Part shown: positions 7,853 to 15,836 of the stretch, piece by piece
Numbering within the stretch: position 1 is the stretch's first letter
Layout: every line of letters begins with the position of its first letter
From: CAYOHG01 sp964465125
GTDB lineage: Bacteria > Planctomycetota > Phycisphaerae > UBA1845 > Fen-1342
DNA: 34,526 bases
Reading direction: 5' to 3'
Assembly (NCBI GenBank): GCA_964465125.1
Contig: CAYXIO010000044.1
Location: 1 to 34,526 of the forward strand
The notes under the pieces: generated by a model
The model's database searches: none
What the model was told of the DNA's origin: nothing
The model's input: only the letters and a program-made list of their open reading frames with translations
Position numbers and translations under genes: made by a program

Positions 7853-7986
7853 TGTAGAGCTAAGTGACGGAATAGCGTCCAGAGCGCAAAGTTCCCGTAA
7901 CTTGTTCTACAAAAAAGAGTTGCTTCCACTCGCTGCGGCACCCTGAGACCGCGCCAATACCCAACGGGTGCCGCACGCCTTTTTTC
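7853..7986 (+). ncRNA. Candidate structured small RNA
   Basis: An RNA of about 130 nt is predicted between a promoter (7820-7847) and a terminator (7934-7985). Visible helices: TGTAGA 7853-7858 closes with TCTACA 7906-7911 around two hairpins, GACG/CGTC (7866-7869 with 7876-7879) and AAGTT/AACTT (7889-7893 with 7899-7903), forming a three-way junction. A fourth hairpin, GAGT/ACTC (7917-7920 with 7928-7931), and the terminator stem follow. Local base composition is visibly less GC-rich than flanking genes. It matches no RNA family I can name with confidence. The downstream cysteine desulfurase starts about 270 nt after the terminator, so a cis-regulatory role is possible only if the terminator is conditional; a free-standing sRNA is the simpler reading. 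Confidence 0.5.
7934..7985 (+). terminator. Strong intrinsic terminator of the small RNA
   Basis: A perfect 10-bp stem (7934-7943 TGCGGCACCC with 7966-7975 GGGTGCCGCA, 22-nt loop) is followed by CGCC and six T residues (7980-7985). It also lies downstream of the GT-C/TPR gene and may stop readthrough from it. Confidence 0.82.
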
Positions 7987-8258
7987 TCACTCCCAATGTT
8001 AGGCCAATGTAAGCAAATCGCGAATCGCGTCGTTGCGCTTTACGCCCAGCCGTCGCACCGCCGAGCCGATCCGACAGACTGCCGATCCCAACCGCGGCGC
8101 CGCGCAGCGAACGGTGACAACGATACCGCGCGCCCGAACCGCCCCCACCTTCGCGTATCATCGTTCGCCGTCGCGTCGAGCGCGGGTTGGCGCGACGGAA
8201 TGCCCGGGCCAGCATCGACAAGCCCGCGACCGCACCGCGCGGATGCAGGACGAATGAG
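7987..8258. other. Leader region upstream of the cysteine desulfurase gene
   Basis: This 272-nt stretch has no coding-like frame. I see a short GCGAATCGCG palindrome near 8019 and a TATCAT hexamer near 8157 without a matching -35. Nothing else is supportable. Confidence 0.3.
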
Positions 8259-9440
8259 ATGAGCGCGACCGCCCGACGACCTCGGCGCTACTTCGACAAC
8301 GCAGCCACGTCATTTCCGAAGCCGCCTGGCATCGGCGAGGTCATGCGACAGCAGATCGAGCAGTGCGGGGCCAGCGCCGGACGCGGGGCCTATCGCGAAG
8401 CGGTGGAGGCCGGCCGAATGCTCGAGCAGACGCGCGCCGCAGTCCGACAAGCGCTCGGCTGCGCCCCTGCTGATGGCGTGATCTTCACGCTCAACGGGAC
8501 CGATGCGCTCAACCTCGCGATCAAGTCGCTGGTCGGCCGCATGGATCACGTCGTAACCACCACGCTCGACCACAACTCGGTGCTGCGTCCGCTGCACGCG
8601 CTTCAGCAGCGCGCCGGCGTCGCCGTGACGCACGTGCGCCCAACGCTCGAAAGCACGCGCCTGCGGCCCGAGCAGATTCGCGAGACCCTCCGGCCGCAAA
8701 CCAGGCTCGTCGTCATCAACCATGCCAGCAACGTGACCGGCGTACTCCAACCCATCGAAGAAATCGGCGAGATCTGCCGCGAGCGCGGCGTGCCGGTGCT
8801 GGTCGATGCGGCCCAATCCGCCGGACACGTGCCGATCGAGTTCGCGCGCCTGCCCGTCGACCTGCTGGCCTGCCCCGGGCACAAGGGCTTGCTCGGACCG
8901 CTTGGCACGGGGATCCTGGTGATGCGCCCGGAGATCGCCGAGAAGATGCAGACGGTCCGCGAAGGCGGCACCGGCTCGCGCAGCGAGAACCTGGATCAGC
9001 CGGCCTCACTGCCCGACAAGTTCGAGTCAGGAAGCCACAACACCGTCGGCCTGGCGGGCCTGGAGGCGGCGCTCGAGTGGATCGCGCGGCGCGGCATCCC
9101 ATCGCTGCGGATCGACGAGCTGCGCCAATCGCGCACGCTCCTGGAGCGACTGCTCGCCATCCCCGGCCTGCGTCTCTTCGGTCCCACGCGCGCGGAAGAG
9201 CGCGTCGGCGTGTTCAGCGTGCGCGTCGAGGGGTTCGAACCCGCCGAGTTGTCCGCCATCCTCGAGGAATCGTACGGCGTCCTGACGCGCAGCGGCCTGC
9301 ACTGCGCGCCGCTCGCGCATGAGACCATCGGCACGCTGGCGACCGGCGGCACGACGCGCCTATCGCTGGGCCCCTTCCTGAACGATGAAGACACGGCCGC
9401 CGCCGCCGAGGCGCTGCGCGAGATCGCCGCGCGGGCTTAG
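8259..9440 (+). CDS. Cysteine desulfurase family PLP aminotransferase (class V)
   Basis: A 393-residue fold-type I PLP enzyme that would take sulfur (or selenium) from cysteine (or selenocysteine) for Fe-S clusters, tRNA thiolation or cofactors. Motifs: YFDNAATSFPKP at the N-terminus, LDHNS with PLP-stacking H105, NHASNVTG, DAAQSAGH with D183 and Q186, and the Schiff-base lysine K209 in PGHKG. Near the C-terminus, GLHCAPLAH holds C349, the position of the persulfide cysteine. The N-terminal signature resembles the YFDNAAT cysteine desulfurase-related subfamily rather than IscS/NifS. ATG 8259 is chosen with AGGA about 9 nt upstream. No iscU, sufB or tRNA thiolase gene is adjacent, so the sulfur acceptor is unknown. 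Confidence 0.9.
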   Translation: MSATARRPRRYFDNAATSFPKPPGIGEVMRQQIEQCGASAGRGAYREAVEAGRMLEQTRAAVRQALGCAPADGVIFTLNGTDALNLAIKSLVGRMDHVVTTTLDHNSVLRPLHALQQRAGVAVTHVRPTLESTRLRPEQIRETLRPQTRLVVINHASNVTGVLQPIEEIGEICRERGVPVLVDAAQSAGHVPIEFARLPVDLLACPGHKGLLGPLGTGILVMRPEIAEKMQTVREGGTGSRSENLDQPASLPDKFESGSHNTVGLAGLEAALEWIARRGIPSLRIDELRQSRTLLERLLAIPGLRLFGPTRAEERVGVFSVRVEGFEPAELSAILEESYGVLTRSGLHCAPLAHETIGTLATGGTTRLSLGPFLNDEDTAAAAEALREIAARA

Positions 9441-9528
9441 CAGCCGACCGAGCGCAATCGCACAACGGACCCGCGCGAGCAAGCCAGCGCGGGACGACGC
9501 CTCAGTCGCTTGGATGCGTGCTGATAAT

Positions 9529-9699
9529 TTACGGCGTGGTGCCGACGGCCTGATTGACGAATTCGGCCAGCAGCGAGCTTAGCAGCCCGCCGACCACGTT
9601 CTGGACCAGGAGCTGCGTGGCCAGGACCGCACAACTGGCGGTTTGGAAGATGACGGCGCCCGTCAGGAGCAATGCCGCGAGCTTGTTGCGATTGAGCAT
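9529..9699 (-). CDS. 56-residue lipoprotein-like peptide
   Basis: A small protein with a basic N-terminus (MLNRNK), a hydrophobic core, and TASC at residues 14-17 of its hydrophobic segment, resembling a lipobox. The rest is a second hydrophobic/amphipathic stretch (QLLVQNVVGGLLSSLLAEF) and a short polar tail. ATG 9699 has a strong GGAGAAGG ribosome site 5 nt upstream. A promoter-like pair lies about 57-84 nt upstream on the same strand. It is most likely a membrane-associated or lipid-anchored peptide; the function is unknown. It is monocistronic, between the cysteine desulfurase gene and the GH113-like gene. Confidence 0.7.
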   Translation of the reverse strand: MLNRNKLAALLLTGAVIFQTASCAVLATQLLVQNVVGGLLSSLLAEFVNQAVGTTP

Positions 9700-9755
9700 G
9701 TTGACCTTCTCCAGGAACCCTCTCCGACGATCCCGCCGCCCACGATTCGGCGGCA

Positions 9756-9783
9756 ACTATAGCCGCAGACTCCGCCGTGGCAA
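9756..9783 (-). promoter_or_regulatory. Promoter of the 56-residue peptide gene
   Basis: On the minus strand, TTGCCA (9783-9778), a 16-nt spacer and TATAGT (9761-9756) form a sigma-70-like pair. The predicted start is near 9749, about 50 nt before ATG 9699. The pair faces away from the GH113-like gene. Confidence 0.55.
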
Positions 9784-9877
9784 GCGCTCAGCCTCGCGGG
9801 TTGGGTTCCACGAGACGTGCGGCCCGCGTCCTGCAAACGCGATTGACTTGCTTCCGCGAGCCCTCGGAATACCATGA

Positions 9878-11095
9878 ATGCAACGCATGAGGTCGCGCGC
9901 CGCCCCTGCTCCCGACGGTTCTTCGATCGTGCTCGCGGGAAATGCCCGCGCGTCCGCCGACGGCGCGCTCGCGACGGGGCGGGTTTTTCTGCGACCGCGC
10001 GCGGGCCGTGGCGGCGCGCTGCTGTTCTGGATTCTCTTGCTGGCGATCCCCGTCGCCGGCGCCTGGTGGCTTCGACCCGTAGGTCAGCCCGCCGGCCCCC
10101 GCCCCGCGAGCCCGTTCGACGAGAGCGCCGGCGCCCAGCCGCTCGAATACCGCGGGATGGCGATCCAGGTGAACGACACTTCCCTCGAAAAGTACCTCCA
10201 TCTGGTCAACGAGGTGCGCGGACTCGGCGCCGACACGGTGCTGCTCAGCACCGCCGGCTACATGGAGCACGCCCGCGCCCAGGCGATCTTCATCGAGGCG
10301 CGAAAGACGCTCGCGCCGGCGGATTTCGGCGACCTGCTCAAGGAATGCCGCCGCATCGGACTCAAACCCATCCTCATGCCCATCGTCCTGCTGAAGCACC
10401 CGCGCGGCAGCGAATGGCGCGGCGTGATCGATCCGCCGAGCTGGGAGGAATGGTGGCGGCAGTACCGCGACTTCGTAAAGCACTTCGCGGACATCGCCCG
10501 CGAGGGCAGCGCGGAGGTTTTCATGGTCGGCTCGGAGCTGGTCAGCACGGAGAAATACACCTCGGAATGGCTGCGCGTAATCGACCTGGCCCGCAGCCTG
10601 TTCCCAGGCAAGCTCGGCTACAGCGCCAACTGGGATCACTACAAGCCGGTGCAGTTCTGGGACCGGCTGCAACTGGTCGGCATGACGAGCTACTACACGT
10701 TGGCCGACCGCGAAAACCCGACCATCGACGAGATCGCCGCGCGCTGGAATCCCGTTCACCGCGAGCTGATGGACTGGCAGCGCACGATCGGCAAGCCGAT
10801 TGTCCTGACGGAAGTCGGCTGGTGCTCGCAGAGCGGGGCGGCCAAGGCGCCCTGGAACTACTACCAGAACCAGCACGCCAGCGCCGAAGGGCTCGAAGAG
10901 CAGCGCCGCCTCTACGAGGCGTTCCTGCGTGTCTGGGGCGACTCCCCCGGCCTGGGCGGAGTGATCTGGTGGGAGTGGACGGACAGCCCCGGCGGGCCCG
11001 ACGACTACAACTACACACCGCGAAATAAGCCCGCCGAGGAAGTCCTGCGCCGCTGGTTCGGCCGCCCGCAGGCCACGGTCTCCGCGTCGCCTTGA
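9878..11095 (+). CDS. Membrane-anchored GH113-like glycoside hydrolase
   Basis: A 405-residue protein with an N-terminal cytoplasmic tail, one transmembrane helix at about 47-65, and a TIM-barrel domain from about 90 to the end, outside the membrane. The barrel resembles GH113-type beta-mannanases: MAIQVND at strand 1, PILMPIV, FMVGSEL with E220 as likely acid/base, YSANWDHY, MTSYYTL, and VLTEVGW with E312 as likely nucleophile, then GVIWWEWTD. Both glutamates sit at the ends of barrel strands as in clan GH-A. Substrate is inferred only from family (mannan-like polymers). ATG 9878 is chosen for frame and hydrophobic anchor; ATG 9874 is in another frame. The gene is alone, with 212 nt before the sigma factor gene and no clear terminator. 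Confidence 0.8.
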   Translation: MQRMRSRAAPAPDGSSIVLAGNARASADGALATGRVFLRPRAGRGGALLFWILLLAIPVAGAWWLRPVGQPAGPRPASPFDESAGAQPLEYRGMAIQVNDTSLEKYLHLVNEVRGLGADTVLLSTAGYMEHARAQAIFIEARKTLAPADFGDLLKECRRIGLKPILMPIVLLKHPRGSEWRGVIDPPSWEEWWRQYRDFVKHFADIAREGSAEVFMVGSELVSTEKYTSEWLRVIDLARSLFPGKLGYSANWDHYKPVQFWDRLQLVGMTSYYTLADRENPTIDEIAARWNPVHRELMDWQRTIGKPIVLTEVGWCSQSGAAKAPWNYYQNQHASAEGLEEQRRLYEAFLRVWGDSPGLGGVIWWEWTDSPGGPDDYNYTPRNKPAEEVLRRWFGRPQATVSASP

Positions 11096-11307
11096 GTCCG
11101 CCGGAACGCCCGCCTCGGCGGGGCCCGCCGGACGGCCCGGGCTGCAATCCCATGCCCCGCCGGGAACATCTGCTTCTGTAGGGACGCGAACATGCCCGAC
11201 GGCGCCGGGTGATTCCTTTTCGGACCCGGCGTACACTGGGGCCACACGCGGACCGCGTTGCGTAGCGCGATTCGACGTGCCAGGCTCAGTGTCATGTCGC
11301 GCGTGGA

Positions 11308-11949
11308 ATGGGATTCCCAACGCCCCGACAACCCAGCTCCGCGCCCTCCGGACCGGCCCCGGTCGCCGGCCTCTCGCCGGACGAGTTTGCGGCCCGCTTT
11401 GCCGAGTCGTTTCGAAAGCTTTGGCTGATCGCGGTGAGCGTGACCCGCCAGCCGGCGCTGGCCGACGACGCGGTGCAGGAGGCGGCCGTCGTGGCCCTGG
11501 GGAAGCGCGGCGAATTCGACCCGGCGACGAGCTTCACCGCCTGGATGGGGCAGATCGTGCGATACGTCGCCTTGAACCAGTCGCGACGCGAGCGAAAGCG
11601 ACGGGGCAGTGACGTCGATCCGGCCGACTTGGGAATTCCGGCGCCCGCCACGCAATCACCCGACCCGACGCTGCCCACGCTGCCCGACGCGCAGGGCGCG
11701 CTGTCGGCGGACCAGCCGCACTTCGACGATGACGTAGTCGATGCGCTTCAGCAGTTACCGGAGACGGCCCGCGCCTGTCTGCTGCTGCGCACGATCGACG
11801 GCATGGAGTACAGCGAGATCGCGCAGGTGCTGGACATTCCCGCGGGGACCGCGATGAGTCACGTGCACCGGGCGCGCAAGCGATTGCGCGAGCAACTGGC
11901 CGGCCGCACCGCCGGCCCGTCCGCGCCTTCGACCGAGGCTAGGCCATGA
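11308..11949 (+). CDS. ECF-type RNA polymerase sigma factor
   Basis: A 213-residue sigma-70 family protein with region 2 (FRKLWLIAVSVTRQPALADD..VQEA through FTAWMGQIVRYVALNQSR, residues about 35-95), an acidic Pro-rich linker, and region 4 (ALQQLPETARACLLLRTIDG..YSEIAQVLDIPAGTAMSHVHRARKRLRE, residues about 145-195) containing the DNA-binding helix-turn-helix. It lacks sigma regions 1 and 3, which defines the ECF type. Start ATG 11308 lacks a good ribosome site. Its stop overlaps the next gene's start by 4 nt (ATGA), a translational coupling typical of sigma/anti-sigma pairs. It probably controls an envelope regulon; targets are not visible here. Confidence 0.9.
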   Translation: MGFPTPRQPSSAPSGPAPVAGLSPDEFAARFAESFRKLWLIAVSVTRQPALADDAVQEAAVVALGKRGEFDPATSFTAWMGQIVRYVALNQSRRERKRRGSDVDPADLGIPAPATQSPDPTLPTLPDAQGALSADQPHFDDDVVDALQQLPETARACLLLRTIDGMEYSEIAQVLDIPAGTAMSHVHRARKRLREQLAGRTAGPSAPSTEARP

Positions 11950-12749
11950 ACCCGAGGAGCGGCTTCAACCTGGATGAGCTGCTCGACGCGTACCTCGACG
12001 GCACGCTCGATGCGCAGTCCGCCGCCGACGCCGAGCGGCGGCTGCTGGCGGAGCCGGAGTATGCGCGCCAGGTCGAGCTGCAGCGCGGCATTGACGCGTC
12101 GATGCGCCGGAGGTTCGTCCCGCCTGGCCCGCAGCGCGGCCGCGCGCTGCTGGCGGCCGCCGAGCAGGCCGCCACGCGCCATCTGAAATTGCCACGGCGC
12201 CGCTCGTGGGTTTATGCCGCTGCGGCCGCGATACTGCTGATCGGGCTCTCCGGCGTGTGGTACGTCTGGCAGCAGGGTCTCTCGGGCGCGATCGCCCCGC
12301 TCGAGGCACCGATCACCGTGCTGTACAGCTTCGGCGACGCGTATTCCTCGGCGCTTCGTTCCGGCTGGAAGCCGGATTTCGTCTGCGACAACGAGCAGGA
12401 ATTCGCCGGCATCACCTGGAAGCGCTCGGGGCAGGCGATGCTGCTGCCCGCGACCGCGCCGGGGTTGTCGGTGGTGGGATGGACAAAGCTCAAGACGCTC
12501 TCGAAGAACGCGCTCATGCTGCTGGTCCAGCACGACGAGCAGCCGATCGCCGTGTTCCTCGACAAGAGTGTCAACGACGAGCCGCAGCCCCCGACGCTTC
12601 CCGGCGGGCTGCACGTCTTCCGCCGCGAGTTCGGCGAGGCGGTGCTCTACGAGGTGTCGCCGCTGGACGCGCCGCGCGTGCTGGATCAGTTTTACGATCC
12701 GCTGCGTTCGATCGAGTGGTACATCGAAGGCGCGGAAAACGCGTGGTGA
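11946..12749 (+). CDS. Membrane anti-sigma factor, zinc-less
   Basis: A 267-residue single-pass membrane protein coupled by a 4-nt overlap to the ECF sigma gene. The N-terminal cytosolic part (1-80) has an LDELLDAYLDGTLD helix, as in many anti-sigma domains, followed by a second helix, but no HxxxCxxC zinc motif. A transmembrane segment spans about 86-108. The extracytoplasmic domain (110-267) contains aromatic and Gly-rich beta-like stretches and one conserved-looking Cys near residue 149. The role as the sigma factor's inhibitor is inferred from gene order and topology. The outer domain could sense an envelope signal. Confidence 0.75.
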   Translation: MNPRSGFNLDELLDAYLDGTLDAQSAADAERRLLAEPEYARQVELQRGIDASMRRRFVPPGPQRGRALLAAAEQAATRHLKLPRRRSWVYAAAAAILLIGLSGVWYVWQQGLSGAIAPLEAPITVLYSFGDAYSSALRSGWKPDFVCDNEQEFAGITWKRSGQAMLLPATAPGLSVVGWTKLKTLSKNALMLLVQHDEQPIAVFLDKSVNDEPQPPTLPGGLHVFRREFGEAVLYEVSPLDAPRVLDQFYDPLRSIEWYIEGAENAW

Positions 12750-12783
12750 GCGCGCGAGTTCGTCCGGCCCCGCGACCGGCGCG

Positions 12784-14505
12784 TCACGGCAGCAGCACGT
12801 CGATCCGTTCGAAGCGATCCACGTCGATCAACCCGTGGTCCGTCAGCTTCAGCGCCCCGATCACGGACAGCGTCAGGAACGACAGCGCCATGAACGGGCG
12901 GCGCAGCGTGATGCCCAGCGTCGCCGCGGCCTGATGCAATTGCTGCAACTGCCCGCGCAGCACGTCGGCGCGCTCCAGCGACATCAACCCCGCGATCGGC
13001 AGCGGCACTTCCGCGAGGATTTTTCCGTCGCTCAGCACGCACAGCCCGCCCTGCATCCGGATCAGGTGCCGGGCAGCGGCGAACAGGTCGGTGTCATTCG
13101 CGGCCGCGACCACCAGATTGTGTGAATCGTGCGCGACGCTGCCCGCGATCGCACCGCGCCGCAGCCCGAAGCCGCGCGCGAAGCCCAGCCCCACGTTGCC
13201 GCTGGCCTGGTGACGCTCGATCACGGCGATCTTCGCGATGTCGCGCCGCGGATCGGCCGTCACGGAACCATTTCGCACCTCCAGCGGCTCCACCGAGCGG
13301 CGCGTATCGATGCGATTCTCCGCAACTTCGATCACGTGCACGCGCGCACTCGACGCGCCGGGCGCGGCAAGCACAAACTGCCCCGGCTCGAGCCAGTGCG
13401 TGTTCACGCTGCGGCGCAGCACGGTCTGCTTGCGCGGCGGCGCGCCGGTATCCACCACGGCCCCGTCTTCCGCGACCAGCTTGCCCGCGTGATAGGTCCG
13501 CCGCACGCGGCAGGCTTGCAGATCGTCGAGAATCGCCAGCGAGGCCAGCCGGCCGGGCGCGACCGCACCGAGCGAAGGGAGCCCGAAGTAGTTCGCAGCG
13601 TTCAGCGTGGCCATCTTGATCGCGTGAACGGGGTTGAGCCCGTAGGCCACCGCGCGGCGCACCATGAAGTCGATGTGCCCTTCTTCGAGCAGGTCCTCCA
13701 CGTCCTTGTCGTCGGTGACGAACACGAAGCGATCGAGCGTGTCGGGGCGCACCAGCGGCAGCAGCGCCGCCAAGTCGCGCGCCTGGCTGCCCTCGCGGAT
13801 CATGATCGTCATCCCGAGCCGCAGCTTCTCGAGCGCTTCCTCGCGCGTAGTGCTCTCGTGGTCGCTGCGGATGCCGCTGGCGACATACGCGCACAGCTCG
13901 CGGCCGCTCAGCCCGGGACAGTGCCCATCGATCACGCGCGCGCCGCATTGCACGATCTTTTGCAGGCACTCGTCGTCGCCGCGGATCACGCCCGGGTAGT
14001 TCATCATCTCCGCCAGGCCCAGCACCCAGCGGTCGCCCAGCAGCGGCAGCAGATCCTCGGCGGAGAGCTCGGCCCCGGCACTCTCGAAGCGCGAGGCCGG
14101 CACGCACGAGCTGACCATCACGTAGATGTCAACCGGGCAGTACTTGCTCGAGCTGAGCATGAAGCGGATGCCCTCGGCCCCGAGCACATTGGCGATCTCG
14201 TGCGGATCGGTCACGACCGCGGTCGTGCCGCGCGTGCAGACCAGGTTGGCGTACTCCGGAACGCTCAGCATCGACGATTCGATGTGCACGTGACCGTCGA
14301 TGAAGCCGGGGCAGATGTACTGTCCGCGCAGATCGACGACCTCGCGGCCCTCGTACCGGCCGATGCCGGCGATGCGGTCGCCGACGATCGCAACGTCGCC
14401 TTCGTGAATCTCGCATGACAGCACGTTGACGATCTGCCCGTTGCGAAGCACCAGCTCCGCCGGCTCTCGCCCCGCCGCCACGGCGACGCGTTGTTTCAGC
14501 TCCAT
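12784..14505 (-). CDS. ade: Adenine deaminase
   Basis: A 573-residue amidohydrolase converting adenine to hypoxanthine and ammonia in purine salvage. The metal-binding motif GHVHIESS (H72, H74) follows PGFID. Further family blocks are VVTDPHEIANV near 98, GLAEMMNYPGVI, DGHCPGLSG, SDHESTT, MIREGSQARDL, FVTDDKD, and the C-terminal VAHDSHN and GG segments. Length and motif order match bacterial Ade, a dinuclear-metal enzyme distinct from adenosine deaminase-like adenine deaminases. ATG 14505 has GGAG 6 nt upstream; a TATACT hexamer at 14556-14551 is a possible -10 box without a consensus -35. It is divergent from the MBL operon with 111 nt between, and no other purine gene is adjacent. Confidence 0.95.
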   Translation of the reverse strand: MELKQRVAVAAGREPAELVLRNGQIVNVLSCEIHEGDVAIVGDRIAGIGRYEGREVVDLRGQYICPGFIDGHVHIESSMLSVPEYANLVCTRGTTAVVTDPHEIANVLGAEGIRFMLSSSKYCPVDIYVMVSSCVPASRFESAGAELSAEDLLPLLGDRWVLGLAEMMNYPGVIRGDDECLQKIVQCGARVIDGHCPGLSGRELCAYVASGIRSDHESTTREEALEKLRLGMTIMIREGSQARDLAALLPLVRPDTLDRFVFVTDDKDVEDLLEEGHIDFMVRRAVAYGLNPVHAIKMATLNAANYFGLPSLGAVAPGRLASLAILDDLQACRVRRTYHAGKLVAEDGAVVDTGAPPRKQTVLRRSVNTHWLEPGQFVLAAPGASSARVHVIEVAENRIDTRRSVEPLEVRNGSVTADPRRDIAKIAVIERHQASGNVGLGFARGFGLRRGAIAGSVAHDSHNLVVAAANDTDLFAAARHLIRMQGGLCVLSDGKILAEVPLPIAGLMSLERADVLRGQLQQLHQAAATLGITLRRPFMALSFLTLSVIGALKLTDHGLIDVDRFERIDVLLP

Positions 14506-14616
14506 CGGACGCTCCCCGGGCGCGGCTTACGGCGGGCCCCTTGCTCGGAAAGTATACGCGGGCGCCCGCCGCACCACGCGTTGCGAACCTCGGCCTCATC
14601 CGCTAATGAACGGAGT

Positions 14617-15285
14617 ATGCACCGACACGGCCAGCTCTGCATCGAGATTTTCAACGACCCGATCTTTGCGGAGAACGGCCTGCTGCTCTGGCGCGACGGC
14701 CACGCGGACGCCTGGGTGGTTGACCCCGGCTTCTCGCCTCAGCCCGACCAGATCGCGAGCGCCCTCGAAAAGCACCGGCTCTGCGCCCGCGCGATCGTCC
14801 TGACGCACTGCCACGTCGACCACATTGCCGGCATCGAGCCGCTGCGCGGCCTGATCGGCGAGAGGCCGGTGATCTGCCCGCGCGACGAGGTGGCGCTGCT
14901 GACGTCGGCCGAGGCCAACTTGTCCGAGGAGATGGGACTGCCCGTTTGTTGCGCGCCGCCCGAGCGCATCGTCGAGCCCGGCGACACGCTTGAGCTGTCC
15001 GGACTGAGCTGGACGGCGCGCGACGCGGCCGGGCACTCTCCCGGCGGGCTCTGCTACTACTGCGAAGCGGTCGGCGTCGCGCTGGTGGGCGATGCCGTCT
15101 TCGCCGAGGGCCTCGGGCGCTACGACTTCGCCCACAGCTCGCGCGAACGCCTGCTTCGTAACATCCGCGAGCAGATCCTGACGCTGCCGGAGGACGTCGT
15201 CGTCTACCCCGGGCACGGCCCGACGGCCACCGTCGCGCACCTCCGCGACCGCAACCAGTACCTGCGATGGGAGTTGAGCCAATGA
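14617..15285 (+). CDS. MBL-fold metallohydrolase (glyoxalase II-like)
   Basis: A 222-residue metallo-beta-lactamase fold protein. The LTHCHVDHIAG block gives the HxHxDH metal motif, AGHSPGG the next histidine, VGDAVF the bridging aspartate, and YPGHGP the last histidine. The overall plan is that of glyoxalase II-like hydrolases, which cleave thioesters or related bonds; the substrate here is unknown. ATG 14617 begins a sequence starting MHRHGQ and has GGAG very close upstream. It is the first gene of a plus-strand chain of four, each overlapping the next by 4 nt. That tight coupling with an importer-like pair is unusual and suggests a shared substrate or cofactor. Confidence 0.85.
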   Translation: MHRHGQLCIEIFNDPIFAENGLLLWRDGHADAWVVDPGFSPQPDQIASALEKHRLCARAIVLTHCHVDHIAGIEPLRGLIGERPVICPRDEVALLTSAEANLSEEMGLPVCCAPPERIVEPGDTLELSGLSWTARDAAGHSPGGLCYYCEAVGVALVGDAVFAEGLGRYDFAHSSRERLLRNIREQILTLPEDVVVYPGHGPTATVAHLRDRNQYLRWELSQ

Positions 15286-15836
15286 TGCCGATGGCGCCGG
15301 CGTCGACCGGCTTGTGGAAGATCTGCCGCCCGCTGGGCGCCGCCCTGATCGTGGCGCTGACCGCCGGCTGCGCGATCCAACCTGCGCGACTGGCCGATGC
15401 GTTCCCGCGCGCGGCGGCGGCCGACCCCTGGCGGCTCGACGGCGACGTCTGGGTTGGACCGTTTTCCGCGGCGGCCTACACCCTCGGCGACGACGCCGGA
15501 GCCTGGGGCGGCCTCGATCCGCTGCGTGTCTGGTTGGCGATCTACCGCCACGCCGAGCATGCCGAAGCGCGCCTGGTCGTCCGCGTGTTCGAGTTCGAGA
15601 GCCCCGCGGGCGCTGAACGCGCGTACGCGCGCTTTGTTCCAGCCGTGGAGCGTCCGTTTCAGGCCGGCGACGAGGGCTGCTGGCTGGACGACGGCGTGCT
15701 CTTCCGCCGCGGCCGGCTGGTCTTCGAGTATTTCGGCACCGGAGATCGCGACCGCGCGACACCCGAGCAGGCCGTGTTGCTCGTCGGGCTGATGGAGCGG
15801 AAGCTCGCCGCCGGAATTGCGGAAGAAGCGCCGTGA
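15282..15836 (+). CDS. Lipoprotein of unknown function
   Basis: A 184-residue predicted lipoprotein: signal sequence with lipobox LTAGC and lipidated C30. The mature part has alternating beta-like stretches, a VWVGPFSAAAY segment and a likely helix near ERAYARF, and ends in MERKLAAG. I do not recognise the family. ATG 15282 overlaps the previous stop codon (ATGA) and has GGGAG 8 nt upstream, which makes the start secure. It is the second gene of the four-gene chain and lies directly before the BtuF-like binding protein. Confidence 0.75.
   Translation: MMPMAPASTGLWKICRPLGAALIVALTAGCAIQPARLADAFPRAAAADPWRLDGDVWVGPFSAAAYTLGDDAGAWGGLDPLRVWLAIYRHAEHAEARLVVRVFEFESPAGAERAYARFVPAVERPFQAGDEGCWLDDGVLFRRGRLVFEYFGTGDRDRATPEQAVLLVGLMERKLAAGIAEEAP

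Noticed and set aside
7881..7904. c-di-GMP-I (GEMM) riboswitch
   Set aside because: GCGCAAAG resembles part of the GEMM core, but the second long stem and tetraloop receptor are missing and there is no directly downstream gene.
9788..11320. 510-codon minus-strand frame over the GH113-like gene
   Set aside because: The plus strand encodes an intact TIM barrel with both catalytic glutamates; the antisense frame is a codon-bias shadow.
11946..12200. Zinc-binding anti-sigma (ZAS) domain
   Set aside because: No HxxxCxxC motif in the cytosolic part.
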